Part shown: positions 24,581-36,000 of the stretch, piece after piece | Layout of the letters: every line of letters starts with the position of its first letter | Position numbering within the stretch: position 1 is the stretch's first letter | The notes under the pieces: model-generated | Database searches by the model: none | Seen by the model: only the letters and a program-made list of their open reading frames with translations | What the model was told of the DNA's origin: nothing | Translations under genes and position numbers: made by a program | Source: Albula goreensis | Taxonomy: Eukaryota > Chordata > Actinopteri > Albuliformes > Albulidae | Assembly (NCBI GenBank): GCA_022829145.1 | Contig: CM040743.1 | Span: 27,703,646-27,767,645 of the forward strand | DNA: 64,000 nt | Direction: 5' to 3'

Positions 24581-25999
24581 GCACCAGGAAAAGTCCTTTT
24601 GGACCTGTGTCCCTCTCTCTCCATCTCTCCCTCTTTTTCTTTCTCTCTCAGTACTCTGTACAAAGGGAGCATTAGAGGGGCTGTGCTAGACAGGGATCGG
24701 ACATCCTTATATTTGTACTCGTACCCCTCCTCCCCCTACTTGCTGACTGACACTGAAACTGCCTCTGAAAACACTGAAACAACCCACAGATGATTCAGTG
24801 ATCCACACAGCACTTGAAGTGGCACACCGTTATTTTTGACTGTTGTTAGGTGTTAGACTTCCTTCACTGTTTTTGTACTGTTTACACAAGAGTGCAATCA
24901 TGTAAGTGCAGGGCCTTGCATTACAGAGCAAGTACACCATAAGACTTGGCTGATTTAGCTTTTATTTTTGGATTAGTAAATGATACTGGAGAAAAGATCT
25001 GAGAAGACATACTAGAACCAAGGCCTCATTTAATGATGCCATCAAAAATTACAAACGTTTTGCACTTTACAATATTTGAAATGGTGGCTAATGGGCTCCT
25101 GTGACTCAATTGAAAAGACTGATCTGCTGACAGATGTCAGTGTCAGTTTAACATCTGCTCTGATAAAGTCAACTATTGTCCTGTGATTGGCTGTAACTGA
25201 CCTAAATGTGGTCACAACCTAATGTTGGTCAGCTCTGATTTGCTGACTAGGATGGAGAGAAGTGAGGGAAGGAGGTCTTTGGGAATGGGCCAAATTTTCA
25301 GAGCCTCAGTTCAGACTCAAATCAAATGAACTGCAATTTTGGTGCAGTGACCTCTCATAAATTTGTTACAAGGGGAAAGAGAGCAAAAGCCAGTAACACT
25401 TTCCTCCCAAGAGTTCTAGTTTTAAAGACTTTTAAGACACAAAGGAGATGTTATTATAATCCAGTTGTCCTTCTGTCAATATCATGATTTTTATTGATGA
25501 TCCTTTTGGTATTTTGGAATATCATTTCTTGTAGTAGCTGCTACTTATTTTTCGGTCATAAAATGAGGGGATTTGTGACACAATTATCTCCCCTCCCACA
25601 AACCTCCTTGGTCTTTATTTTGACCTTTGACTCATGCCCCCATTTTATTTGATCTTTTATTTAATGGAAAGGGTGGGGTTGGAATAGTAGTTTTAAAGTT
25701 TTAAGGAGAGGAAAAATATTTTTATAGAGATTTTATTTTTGCCCTTTCCTCTGTCCTCCAAGGTTTAAGCTTCAGCTATCCCCTCATATCACTCCCCCCC
25801 TCCCATTGTATCCTTCCTTTTGTTCCTTTTCTTGTCACTTTCTTCTCTTGTGTTCACCTTAAAAGGTGCAATGAGACAAAATTATGTCTGGGTTTTACAG
25901 TAGAGAAGTCTTCATTGCGCAAGACTGGTCTGGCCCATTCATATTTACAGTAGTGTAAATGATTTAGGAGACTTGTCAGAGAAATTTTATATATATATA

Positions 26000-26030
<31 letters not shown>

Positions 26031-26493
26031 TTCACAACTGAGTGTTAAAGATATCAGAAAATGGCAATTATAAATTTGAAAAAAAAAATGTAATAACTTG
26101 TTCAGCTGACAAAGTAAAAAGATCTATATATAAATATGAATATATATGAATTATTCTGAGTATGTATCTGTACCTTTCAGTATACAAATTATATTCAAAT
26201 ATAAGTATGAGTGAGTGAATGTTTATTTTACTAAAAGTTTGTACAATCAGAATTCAAACTTTTATGTTTAAAAATACCAGAAGCACTGCTGCTTTGGGTA
26301 GGACAGTGAAACAGCGTTTTGAAGGATGAGAATTTAGATGAAGATGATGGTGTTAAGTTTTGTTTTATTGTGTTAATTTGTGTTAACTCTGACCTATTTT
26401 TAACTAAATAAAATCAAATTTGCAGTTTCAGTTATACAGGTGCATAAAATGCACAGACACCTGTATGTGTGTACTTTGTATGTGTGAAATAAA
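24581..26493 (+). other. cic 3' UTR with candidate poly(A) signals
   Basis: It follows the stop codon directly and contains no conserved coding. AATAAA at 26407-26412 and again at 26488-26493 are the likely cleavage signals. A TA/TG microsatellite lies at about 25989-26030. A 3' UTR of about 1.9 kb is plausible for cic. The exact 3' end is inferred. Confidence 0.6.
25989..26030. repeat. (TA)n(TG)n microsatellite in cic 3' UTR
   Basis: A short alternating AT run passes into about a dozen TG units. This compound simple repeat is probably transcribed. Confidence 0.85.
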
Positions 26494-26941
26494 TTGTTAT
26501 TTTGAGAAGGAATTTTACAATGAGACTGATCGTGAGAGTGTTAGTTCCCTAAACAGGGCATGTTGACCATGTGCAATATTTCTTACTTAAAAAATATTAA
26601 AGACCTAACTCCATAACCTGTGTCCCTGTCATTTGTTGCTTAAAAGAGAAGAGAAATTGAAAGAATGGTGTCATTTATAGGTATCCATATATATACAAAG
26701 AACTTTCCAGAGATCCACCCACAAACATAGATGCTGTCACTGGTACAGGCAATGATTTCATTGGAGATATGAAATTATACTTTTAAAGGTAGACCATGCA
26801 AAATTTTTACATGTCTACAAAGTGAAGTAGACATGTAATAAGAAAACCAAATTCAAATGTTTTTGTGAAACTGCATTCTTTAGCGATTTTACCTAAAATT
26901 GTACCTAAAAATTTGACCCATTGTATTTTGAGTTTTCACTT

Positions 26942-27075
26942 ACAGTGCTGTGAAAAAGTATTTGTTGTGGCACAACCAGTTATTAGGTTTAAAGGGCAAT
27001 TACTTTTTCACATAGGGCCAGGTTGATTTGGATAGCTTTTATAAATAAAATAAAATGTGAAATGAGTTTCACTTA
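26942..27075 (+). mobile_element. Internally deleted Tc1-like element fragment
   Basis: CAGTGCTGTGAAAAAGTATT at 26944 is the terminal repeat of a common Tc1/mariner family. It is joined directly to text (gtggcacaaccagttattag ... ggcaattactttttcacata) that normally lies at the far end of the transposase gene, after the coding region. So almost the entire interior is missing. Non-autonomous remnant. Confidence 0.55.
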
Positions 27076-27391
27076 CAATCTTAATGCAAAGATCCACTAT
27101 GGTGTAACAGATTTCGATTAGTTCCCCACATACGATTCTCGTAAAATTTGGCAGAACAATTGCTCAGACAGTAAGACCAAAGATGAGAACAAAAGTTTGT
27201 CTGAATACAGCTTGTTTCTGTGAAACTAGTTTTGACTAATGAGAAGCTAGGATTTTCTGGATCCTACTGTGCATGTTAATTATGTTTTCTTTTTCCCTCA
27301 ACAGGTCATCCATAGGGTTCAGCCCTTCTAACCCTACTGGCACTTGAGACTTGAACCCTTCCCTAGCACTTTAATAATCTTGTTCCCAAAG

Positions 27392-27464
27392 AAATGCACT
27401 TTGTGTTGTAAGTCGCTCTGGATAAGAGCGTCTGCCAAATGCCTGTAATGTAATGTAATGTAAT
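27392..27464 (+). mobile_element. SINE 3' tail
   Basis: The text 'taagtcgctctggataagag' then 'cgtctgccaaatgcctgtaa' ends in several TGTAA units (taatgtaatgtaatg). This is the LINE-like tail with short 3' repeats shared by many fish SINEs. The tRNA-like head is not evident. Confidence 0.7.
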
Positions 27465-27639
27465 GCATGTGGTGTCATGTGGCACCGCAGTTCTTATCGA
27501 ACCATTACATAAATCGCTCGCTGTTTGGCAAGACGGTACCTCAGAAGAATGTGCCGCAAGAAGAGCGGGGTTAAATAATTTTGGTGGAGTTTTGAGATTT
27601 TTACTATTAATATAGATGTATTGAAGATGATGCTAACCC

Positions 27640-27785
27640 AGATGCACTGAAGCTGATGTCTAATACAACTGTATCTGACAAGTTACGAAGTTGCACCTGA
27701 CAGTGTTGCCTAGCCTGCATTATTGCTAGAAAGCTGATTTCATTTTTTGGCTACCAAAGATCAAACCTACAGCACATACCTTAAA
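27640..27785 (-). repeat. Dispersed repeat, inverted copy of 49970-50175
   Basis: Its reverse complement matches 50030-50175 closely (for example cctgacagtgttgcctagcc and gcattatt...tctagaaagct) and, with an internal duplication there, 49970-50000. The copies lie about 22 kb apart in opposite orientation. The family is unknown. Confidence 0.65.
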
Positions 27786-27879
27786 TACACATGTGGAGGT
27801 AACCAGTAGCTGATAATGATGGAAACTGTATCTGTCTTTCAGTGTCAAGATAATGTAGGAGAAACAATCTCAGCCTGGG

Positions 27880-28450
27880 CCAGATGGGCTGAGTATCCTT
27901 CCACACTTGTTCAGGGATTCTCAAGAAAACAAGAACAATCCACAGAGTTGAATGTAAATGGATTTATTGTACATGCATCAAAGAATATATAGCAAACTGG
28001 GGTGGTCCGTACAGAACAACAAGTTACACACACTCATTCGTTCCCTCGGGCACTCACCGTACACACTGAGGTACCTGCTGAATGCACTCTCTTTTATTCT
28101 ATTCCCTGGCCTTCCTGTTGGGCAGCTTAAACCTCCTTCAGTTTTACACCTGTTTCCCTAGACACCATTGTTTCTTGTCCTGGCATAACCTCACCCCATA
28201 TTCTGCCCTATGTGTACACCATTGTTTCTGCATCCCATCTGTTTCTAATTAAAAATAATTGATTTTGTTACACTCCCAGAATGGCATTTTATCACCTTTT
28301 CACTCCTAAAGGCTAGTAGATACTGCAATCAGTTCCTGAAGACCAGTAGATACCTGTTATCTGCTAGGTGCCTGTTATCAGCTGCATCAAATTTAAAACA
28401 TTGGTGCTAGCATACCATCAAACCCTACACACCTGCCAGACCCCTCCGCT
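27880..28450. other. Unassigned DNA, possible LTR-like repeat
   Basis: No coding potential is recognisable. The segment has the look of inserted non-coding repeat, with repeated 'gtagatac' and 'ctgttatc' phrases near 28310-28380, but I could not find ends or a duplicated target. Confidence 0.25.
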
Positions 28451-28524
28451 CAGCCATCTTTGGATGCCTGATGCCTCCCCCTCTCCTGCACTTCCAGGTC
28501 ACATATAATGTCTGTCTTGAATAC

Positions 28525-28880
28525 GTCTATGAATACGTTATTCAGAAAGGCACAGATAATGCAACAGAAACGGATATTTCTTCTACCCAAATTTGCTTGT
28601 TATTATTCAGGAAAAAATCCATGATTGACATGTCTGTCAGTTATGTTTCTTCAAATTGATTCATATCATTGTGGATATCCACAAGATAAAAATACCCATT
28701 CTGTTTGCAACAGAGGACTTTGATTTCACTAACTAGTATTTCATTCACTACACATTATTGAAAAGTGATCGCTGTATTCTAGGGGTATGCAGAGAAGTCA
28801 TTATTCGTATCTGTATCTGAATTTGTTTAACCACAAAATTATCTGTATCTGTATTCGGTATATTCGGATAGAAACCGGAA
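28525..28880 (+). repeat. Dispersed repeat, copy 1 (copy 2 at 36238-36512)
   Basis: The stretch from 'gaatacgttattcagaaagg' to 'gtgatcgctgtattct' matches 36238-36512 in the same orientation with moderate divergence. Downstream, 28787-28880 carries the repeated 'tctgtatctg' phrase seen in many fish dispersed repeats. The family is not identified. Confidence 0.6.
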
Positions 28881-29869
28881 GTAGATGTGGTCTTAACAGG
28901 ACATTACTATTAATTATGACTGTATGGGGTTTTCATCTTTCATCTCTTTGTCGAGGCAGCTGTCGGATTTACAGCCTTAATGTGTCTTTTAAATTACACC
29001 TCTATTTCTTTTTGATGAAATATTAAATTTCAATTTACTGACATTGTAGCAGACTGAATAGCTACTGTTGTTGCTGCTAAGTTCATTAGAGCGTTGATAT
29101 TGTTTTCTCCATGGATCATTCGGTACACTAGTGTTTTGCTCTCTGTTAACAGTAGTTTAATTACACGATACGTCTCATGAGTTGGCTGCTTGCATACAGA
29201 GTTTTTGATTGCTTGTATCTGACTGACAATCAAATTTCAAAAACATCAAATCAATGTTTTTTTTTTTATTTTGTACAACAAAATGAGATAACATTGGCTA
29301 AATTACTGAAGACGGCTACATAGCTGGTTACGGTACAGACATTTAGTTATTGTTATTTATCAGGCTAGCCTACCAGTCAAGTTGTATAGTTCTGCCTCTT
29401 AACCTAAATCTTAAAATATGGTTTATTGTTTTTATTTTCTAGGCTAGGCAATGTTAGCCCCAAGTCCGTCTTGCCATGTTAGGACAAACTTTTTCTTTGT
29501 GACCCTTGTTTTTTGTGAGAAGCGAGTATATCTCCAAATAAATCCTCAAGAGCACAAGACGAATCCGCAAAACTTCTTCACTTGAAGGGTGGGGAAGACT
29601 CTGCTTCAGCCATCACATGTTCTTGTGAAACATGGTGATTCAGAAATCATCATAAGACAGTAAAATTTTTTCAGCTAATTTAATAACAACTCATGTAATC
29701 TATATTGTAGATCATGCTCATAACTGCACACAAGTTGTAGGTAGCCAAGGCTATACAACATTACTATGACAGGCATTGCATATGCTTCTCCAAGATACTG
29801 AATGGAAAAAGCATAGTACACTAAGTTATAACTCACCCTCATTTGCGTAATCAGTGATGCCTCTGTATG

Positions 29870-30005
29870 GAATGCAGATTGGGCCAAAACGTCTTGTTCA
29901 ATGTCCACATAGATACGTCAAATTTGTATGTCTTAAGAGGACAGAAAATACCCTGTTAACATGTTAAATACCCTGTTCACACATCCATTTTGAACGTCTT
30001 AAGGC
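29870..30005 (+). repeat. Left arm of an inverted repeat (partner 31985-32110)
   Basis: It matches the reverse complement of 31985-32110: 'cgtcaaatttgta', 'acagaaaatacc', 'cacatccattttgaacgtct'. An extra internal duplication ('taccctgtt' twice) is present. The partner overlaps the 3' end of the hAT remnant, so this is probably the end of a second hAT copy facing the first. Confidence 0.55.
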
Positions 30006-30410
30006 ATTTAAAATTAGTTGTTACCACTGTTTAAGTGGAAACCCTACATACAATCGTTACAGTGGCTATCAGAGCATGTGAGCGGAGTGGATTTGGAGTG
30101 GAGTAGGGAACAGAGAACCATTAATTTGACCTGAGCGAGGAGTGCACTTGAGCCATTAACATATATAATACTGCGTTCCATTTAAAGTCCAAAGTTGGAA
30201 TTTCCCAGCTGAAATATTCAATTTCTGACCTTGAAGCATTCCAAGTGCATGATGCCAAACGTGTTTTTTTTTTTGGCAAGCATATAAACAATTGAACTGA
30301 GAACAGTGCAGACATTGTCTTAATCTAAATGCACTGTTAAATTGAATGGAACCCAATTACTGTGCAACATCAACATCACATGAAGTGATCAACATCAAAT
30401 AAAGGTTATA

Positions 30411-30625
30411 TATGGCCTAGTGGCTAAGGTACGTGACTGGGACCCCTGAGGTTGGCGGTTCAAGTTCCAGTCCAGCCACAGCAAGAACACCATTGCTGTT
30501 GGGCCCTGAGCAAGGCCCTTAACCCCACATTGCTCCCAGGGGAGATTGGCCCTTGGTTAGTCTAATCAACTGTAAGTCGCTTTGGATAAAAGCTTCAGCT
30601 AAATGACAGTAATTAAATTAAATGA
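30411..30625 (+). mobile_element. tRNA-derived SINE, near full length
   Basis: The A-box-like TGGCCTAGTGGCTAAGG (30414) and B-box-like GGTTCAAGTTCCA (about 30458) are at tRNA spacing. A conserved core follows (gggccctgagcaaggccctt aaccccacattgctccc). It ends with the tail 'taagtcgctttggataaaag' and 'ctaaatgacagtaa'. This is the layout of the V-SINE/HE1-like elements of fish. Transcribed by Pol III when active. Confidence 0.8.
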
Positions 30626-31984
30626 TAATATGAATAGGTAAATGCCAGGTGAGAAGATGGTTAATCTTTGTAAACTGGGAACATCTATACTATGCATAAC
30701 GTTTGTGTGATTATAAAACTGAATTGTTATGATTACTGATAGTCAATATCACACATTCTTCACTGACCCAATGACAGAAATATATGTTACTCATTAACTG
30801 TGTTCCCGACTACCTACATCGGTAGGTAATTGGCAAAAGCCGGTAAATGTTGTCCTAATGCTTTCACTTTTTTTGGTATTTTATCATTTTCCCAAAGAAC
30901 TGTTGTGCAGAGAAGATTGTTTACCGTAACCAGCTACCTAATAACATTGGCGACATATTTTGACATCAGTTAACATACAGAACAGGTTTTACTGTATGAT
31001 AGTATGTACTATTTTAATTAAATACAGGCAAATATAATTTATGTTGCATTTTAGTTGATAGTTGCCATTTACACCGTGCACCTCCATGGGTGCTACCATT
31101 GTTGTGTGACATCAGACAGCTGCTTCCCCATGAAGTCGGGGTGGACGGATTTGCCCCGAGTTTACAAGTAGGAACTCCAACTTTGAGTGGCATTCCATTG
31201 TACTTTTTCTAATAGGAGGTTGGAAAATCTGAATTTCTGAGTTGTCTGGAATGCAGCATAAGAATAGATACTTGAAATTGAACAGATATTACCAAACTCT
31301 CTCAAGCTCAATCCGTGCTGCTCACGATGTTGCATTGCCTAAGCAGCGCCCTTGCCCAGATAGCTAGATATATCTGACATATTCCTTGGTATTTGGTATT
31401 AAATGTTCAAATCCCCACTTTGATGGCCTGTTGTGATTTTATTAATTAAAGCAGGCTATTATTGGACAAAGTTTCACCGTTGCCATGATTCCTTCCTTTC
31501 CCATGTCCTAAATGCATAAGGGTGAAACCTAGTTAGTCTAGTATCTTTCTGTTTTCCTTCAGTAATTGTCCCTATAATTAGGCAATAACACATTTTTTCT
31601 TCAGACAACATGTGCATTACACACACATTTGAATATTTTTGTTGTTGGCCAATTATTTGTTATTTAAATCTAAAACAGAGACTTGCAATTTCCTAATTTG
31701 CAGATAATAATCCCTTTGTTGAATATTTGTAACAATCTCATTCGTTTAATCTGTCACCCCTTCCTGTTGTTGTGAATAAACAGCATGAACTGTCCAGATT
31801 ATTGAAATAATTTGATTCAAAACACTACAGATTTTTGGCTGATTAGCAGAAAAAGGGAGCGAATTTGGAGCAAGAGCCAACATGACCACAACATAGGCAT
31901 ATGTAAGGCCCAATGCAGCCACTATGTCAAAAAGGGGTTGGTATGTTGACGCTAACCAATAGTATGGAAGCCTTAATGGTCCAA
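30626..31984. other. Unassigned DNA inside the inverted-repeat pair
   Basis: No coding frame over 60 codons and no recognised element. It lies between the arms at 29870-30005 and 31985-32110. Confidence 0.3.
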
Positions 31985-32317
31985 ACTTTCAAAGACGTTC
32001 AAAATGGATGTGTTAACAAGGTATTTTCTATCGTCTTAATATGTACAAATTTGATGTATTAATGTGGACGTCAAACTATAGGTTTTGGTCCTATCCACGT
32101 TCCATACCTCTACTAATGTGGTGGCGTAGATCTCCTGTCTTTCCTCCTCTTCTAAAAAGAGCAGCACTTTAAAGCATGGATCTAGTGCGGAGGCCATGGA
32201 CAGAAGGGGTATATCTTCGGATACGGCGTTCTTTATCTCTCTTGTCACTGCTGAGTCTATGACTTCAATGCAAGTCTCACGAGTTAATTGGGCATGCAGC
32301 TGCGCTATTATAGATAC

Positions 32318-32759
32318 TGTGACACAGTGGAATGGGTGGTGAGTGGAAGGAAAAACTGTGACCACTGTGCCGGATGGTGAGTGGAAGGAAAAACAACCAA
32401 AAGTTCAACAAAAAGGGCCGAAGGCCATTTATAAGCCCCTTTTTGGGGAAAAAGGCACAACAAATGAGCTTAACACATAATAGGATCGCAACACAAAACC
32501 AGCACAGCCATCCAAAACACAAAGAGTACCAAATGTTCAAAAGTCCCTTGCAGCCTCTGAGGCTGTGCTTAAATAGAAGGCCCAATTGAAGGCAAGTGTT
32601 CACAGCAGAGTTGATTAGGAATCACTCGCAGGTGAGCCTGCCTGTTTGTGAGGCTTCAGCCTGTTGCAGCTCCAGTTCCTCTTCAGGCTGAGGGAGGGAA
32701 CCAGGAGACTGACAGAAGTACAATGGGAGGAGCTGAGGAGCTGTGGCTCTCCCGCCACA
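32318..32759. mobile_element. Putative solo LTR inserted in the hAT remnant
   Basis: The element starts TG and ends CA and is flanked by the direct 4-bp repeat ATAC (32314-32317 and 32760-32763). Removing it with one ATAC rejoins the hAT frame exactly. Length is about 442 bp with no ORF. A short internal near-repeat is present near its left end (gtgagtggaaggaaaaac twice). TG...CA ends with a 4-bp duplication suit an LTR; the family is unknown. Orientation is not assigned. Confidence 0.6.
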
Positions 32760-32770
32760 ATACCATAGGC

Positions 32771-32976
32771 CAGGGGTGTCAAACTCCAGTCCTGGAGGGC
32801 CACAGTGGTAGCTGGTTTTTGGTGTGTTTTAGCACTTAATTGATTAATTAAAATCACTGGTTGGCTAAAGAGTCCACACACCTGGTTTCCAAGGCCTAAA
32901 ATGGCTGCCAATCGAAAGGAAAGAACAAAAACCTGCAGACACTGCGGCCCTCCAGGACTGGAGTTTGACACCCCTG
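32771..32976. mobile_element. hAT MITE with perfect 8-bp target duplication
   Basis: The ends CAGGGGTGTCAAACTCCAGT and ACTGGAGTTTGACACCCCTG are exact inverted repeats; with one mismatch they extend to about 37 bases each side. CCATAGGC flanks both ends (32763-32770 and 32977-32984). It is 206 bp long with no coding capacity. This terminus is widespread in fish genomes. Confidence 0.9.
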
Positions 32977-33060
32977 CCATAGGCATTTTCTCCTCTGACG
33001 TCACGTGTGTTGCAATTTTTAGGGGCTTCAAGGCATTGACCACATCTTCGGCACAAGCTA

Positions 33061-34688
33061 CAGTGGGTACGGAAAGTATTCAGACCCCTTTAAATTTTTC
33101 ACTCTTTGTTTCATAGCAGCCATTTGCTACAATCGAAAAAGTTCATTTTTTTTCTCATTAATGTTCACTCAGCAATCCATCTTGACCGAAAAAACCAGAA
33201 ATGTAGAAATTTTTGCAAATTATTTAAAAAAGAAAAACTGAAATATCACAAGGTCATAAGTATTCAGACCCTTTGCTGTGACACTCATATTTAACTCAAA
33301 TGCTGTCCATTTCTTCTGACCCTCCTTGAGATGGTTCTACTCCTTCATTGGAGTCCAGCTGTGTTTAATTAAACTGATTGGACTTGATTAGGAAAGGCAC
33401 CTACCTGTCTGTATAAGACCTTACAGCTCACAGTGCATGTCAGAGCAAATGAGAATCATGAGGTCAAAGGAACTGCCCAAGGAACTCAGAGACAGAATTG
33501 TGGCAAGGCACAGATCTGGCCAAGGTTACAAAAGAATTTCTGCAGCACTCAAGGTTCCTAAGAGCACAGTGGCCTCCATAATCCTTAAATGGAAGAAGTT
33601 TGGGACGACCAGAACTCTTCCAAGACCTGGCCGTCCAGCCAAACTGAGCAATCATGGGAGAAGAGCCTTGGTGAGAGAGGTAAAGAAGAACCTAAAGATC
33701 ACTGTGGCTGAGTTCCAGAGATGCAGTGGGGAGATGGGAGAAAGTTCCACAAGGTCAACTATCACTGCAGCCCTCCACCAGTCAGGGTGGCAGAGTGGCC
33801 TGACGGAAGCCTCTCCTCAGTGCAAGACATATGGAAGCCTGCATAGAGTTTGCCAAAAAATGCATGAAGGACTCCTAGACTATGAGAAATAAGATTCTTT
33901 GGTCTGATGAGACCAAGATTGAACCCTTTGCCGTTAATTCTAAGCGGTATGTGTGGAGAAAACCAGGCACTGCTCATCACCTAGCCAAAAACAATCCCAA
34001 CAGTGAAACATGGTGGGGGCAGCATCATGCTATTGGGGTGTTTTTCAGCTGCAGGGACAAGATGACTGGTTGCAATTGAAGGAAAGATGAATGCGACCAA
34101 GTACAGAGATATCCTGAAAGAAAACCTCTTCTAGAGTGCTCAGGACCTCAGACTGGGCCGAAGGTTCACCTTCCAACAAGACAATGACCCTAAGCACACA
34201 GCTAAAATAACAAAGGAGTGACTTCGAACAACTCTGTGACCATTCTTGACTGGCCCAGCCAGAGCCCTGACATAAACCCAATTGAGCATCTCTGGAGAGA
34301 CCTGAAAATGGCTGTCCACCAACGTTCACCATCCAACCTGACAGAACTGGAGAGGATCTGCAAGGAAGAATGGCAGAGGATCCCCAAATCCAGGTGTGAA
34401 AAACTTGTTGCATCATTCCCAAGAAGACTCATGGCTGTACTAGCTCAAAAGGGTGCTTCTACTCAATACTGAGCAAAGGGTCTGAATACTTATGACCATG
34501 TGATATTTCAGTTTTTCTATTTTAATAAATTTGCAAAAATTTCTGCATTTCTCTTTTTTTCTGTCAAGATGGGGTGCTGAGAGTACATTAATGAGAAATA
34601 AAATGGACTTTTTTGATTTTAGCAAATGGCTGCAATGAAACAAAGAGTGAAAAATTTAAAGGGGTCTGAATACTTTCCGTACCCACTG
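33061..34688 (+). mobile_element. Tc1/mariner transposon, full-length but broken
   Basis: The terminal repeats begin CAGTGGGTACGGAAAGTATT and end AATACTTTCCGTACCCACTG as exact inverted copies, continuing with few mismatches for roughly 60 bases, with further similarity deeper. TA lies at both outer ends (33059-33060 and 34689-34690), the Tc1 target. The element is 1,628 bp, normal for the family. It inserted within hAT coding on the other strand. The transposase it carries is frameshifted. Confidence 0.92.
33437..34472 (+). pseudogene. Tc1 transposase gene, frameshifted
   Basis: It starts MSEQMRIMRSKELPKELRDR and contains the paired-type helix-turn-helix DNA-binding region (GYKRISAALKVPKSTVASII, then a GRP(A/R)-like RPGRPAKLS hook). 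Near 33800-33890 the frame shifts. From 33882 the DDE domain follows with ILWSDETKIEPF, which holds the first catalytic Asp. A QQDNDPKHTA stretch near 34180, in another frame, holds the second. From 34218 SPDINPIEHLWRDLKM holds the third acidic position, ending in a stop at 34472. The length from start to stop is about 345 codons, as expected. At least two frame changes make it inactive. Confidence 0.88.
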
Positions 34689-35036
34689 TATGTCTGCTTC
34701 TGTTAAGGTCCACAGGTCTGTGCCATTTTTCCGCACCTTAGCTGACAATAAATTAGTACATATGGTGGGCTGTTGTTCTATAAAATGCTCTAATGTGTCA
34801 TGTGCCATCGCGTACAGACATCTGTCATTAGCTTGTGTTTGGGAAGACTGAGTAGCTTTGTCGAGCTGCTAGATTCAAGCAGTGTGCAAGGCACTTCATA
34901 TGAATCAATTTGGCCATCTGTGCAACAATTGTCATATTTGATGCTATCGGTCACTATTGCAGGATCCTATATGACAAATGGGACAATTTCATATTCTGGA
35001 AAAATGTGATGACATATTACTGTTATATAAGATTGA

Positions 35037-35690
35037 GTGCCAATAAAGAACAGGGACATTCAATGGGTGATAATTACTTGCCTAGGGACCACAGCTGTCC
35101 ACATCGAAGTCAGTGAAACCATGTCCACCTCAAGTTTCATTAATGCCTTAATAAGGTTTTTCACCATAAGAGGCTCAGCCAAGCTTCTCTGGTATGACCA
35201 CAACACCAACTTTGTTGGCATCTGTAAAGAGCTGAAGATCCATATGAATGACCCTGAGATCAAAGTGTACCTCGGCACGAAATGGTGTACATGGACCTTC
35301 AATCCACTGCATTCATTCCATATGGGGGGGACCTAGGGAGAGAATGTTTGGTGTCGCTGGACGGATCCTGGATGGAGTGTTGCTCCAGTTTGGCCATACA
35401 CTTCTCTCTCAGGAAGTCCTTACCACATTGATGGCAGAAGTGATGGCAATAATGAATGCCCTCCCATTGGTCCCTGTGACACCAGACTCAGAGTCGCCCT
35501 CCATCTTGACTTCAGCGATGCCATTAACTCAAAAGGCTACATCAATGCCTGCCCCAGAAGGAATATTTGACCTTAAGGATCTATATAATAAACAATGGAG
35601 GCATGTCCAATGTCTCGCTGATGAGTTCTCAAAGAGATGGGGACAAGAATACTTAACCAGCTTTCAGCCATGGATAATGGGCTGAATAAC
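35037..35690 (+). pseudogene. BEL/Pao retrotransposon integrase remnant
   Basis: The plus-strand frame gives IITCLGTTAVHIEVSETMST, SSFINALIRFFTIRGSAKLL, WYDHNTNFVGICKEL and, after a one-base shift near 35330, HMGG then ERMFGVAGRILDGVL. Next come LTTLMAEVMAIMNALPLVPV and LYNKQWRHVQCLADEFSKRW. These are in the order of a Pao-type integrase core: TRAVHIE, the D in the 'SDxGTNF' motif (here degraded to YDHNTNF) and the 'SRPL' region (here NALPL). The RT and protease are absent. Frameshift and truncation make it dead. Confidence 0.7.
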
Positions 35691-35998
35691 AATAATGAAT
35701 AACAGGGGCATTATATTTATCAAAAGCAGTCAACTGAAAATGGCATTTTGACACTGAGCAGATATACACAACTCATCTATATTGCTGTACAGTTTTTGCA
35801 AGACAAATACTTATAGTGCCCAATGAACACATTCAGACGTGCAAGAACCTCAGGGTTGCAATATAATCTGTTAAATCTTCTGCCTTGAAGACTTCATTTG
35901 TGAAGTTTGTTCAGGAACTTGTGACACTCCACCAATTAAACACTATTATTTCAGTTTATACTTGTGTTTAATTGGTGGCATGTCACATGCCCCCAAGC
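35691..35998. repeat. Non-coding stretch with a 23-bp hairpin
   Basis: GTGACACTCCACCAATTAAA... at 35921-35943 pairs with 35964-35986 (21 of 23 positions) across a 20-base loop. It may be a terminal structure of the neighbouring retroelement or an unrelated palindrome. Nothing else is recognised. Confidence 0.45.
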
Positions 35999-36000
35999 AG

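Larger units (their letters stand above)
32036..34960 (-). pseudogene. ZBED-type hAT transposase remnant split by three later insertions
   Basis: Read right to left on the minus strand, the hAT catalytic and dimerisation parts appear in order. At 34955-34880 are a TD..NM-like piece and IHMKCLAHCLNLAARQS. At 34880-34800 is LLSLPKHKLMTDVCTRWH. After one frameshift, 34800-34690 gives DTLEHFIEQQPTICTNLLSA and GTDLWTLTEADI. At 33058-32985 is CAEDVVNALKPLKIA. At 32317-32040 are SIIAQLHAQL, VTREIKNAVSEDIP and LSMASALDPCFKVLLFLEEE. The gaps are a Tc1 element (33061-34688), a MITE (32771-32976) and a putative solo LTR (32318-32759). Removing each together with one copy of its target duplication restores a continuous frame. 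The 34800 frameshift and the missing N-terminus make it dead. Confidence 0.75.

Noticed and set aside
30411..30500. Possible tRNA gene
   Set aside because: It has A- and B-box-like words but no cloverleaf, and it continues into a SINE body and tail.
32615..33043. A 142-codon minus-strand frame starting in MVNALKPLK
   Set aside because: Only its first about 25 codons are hAT; the rest runs through the MITE and the LTR-like insertion. It is not one gene.
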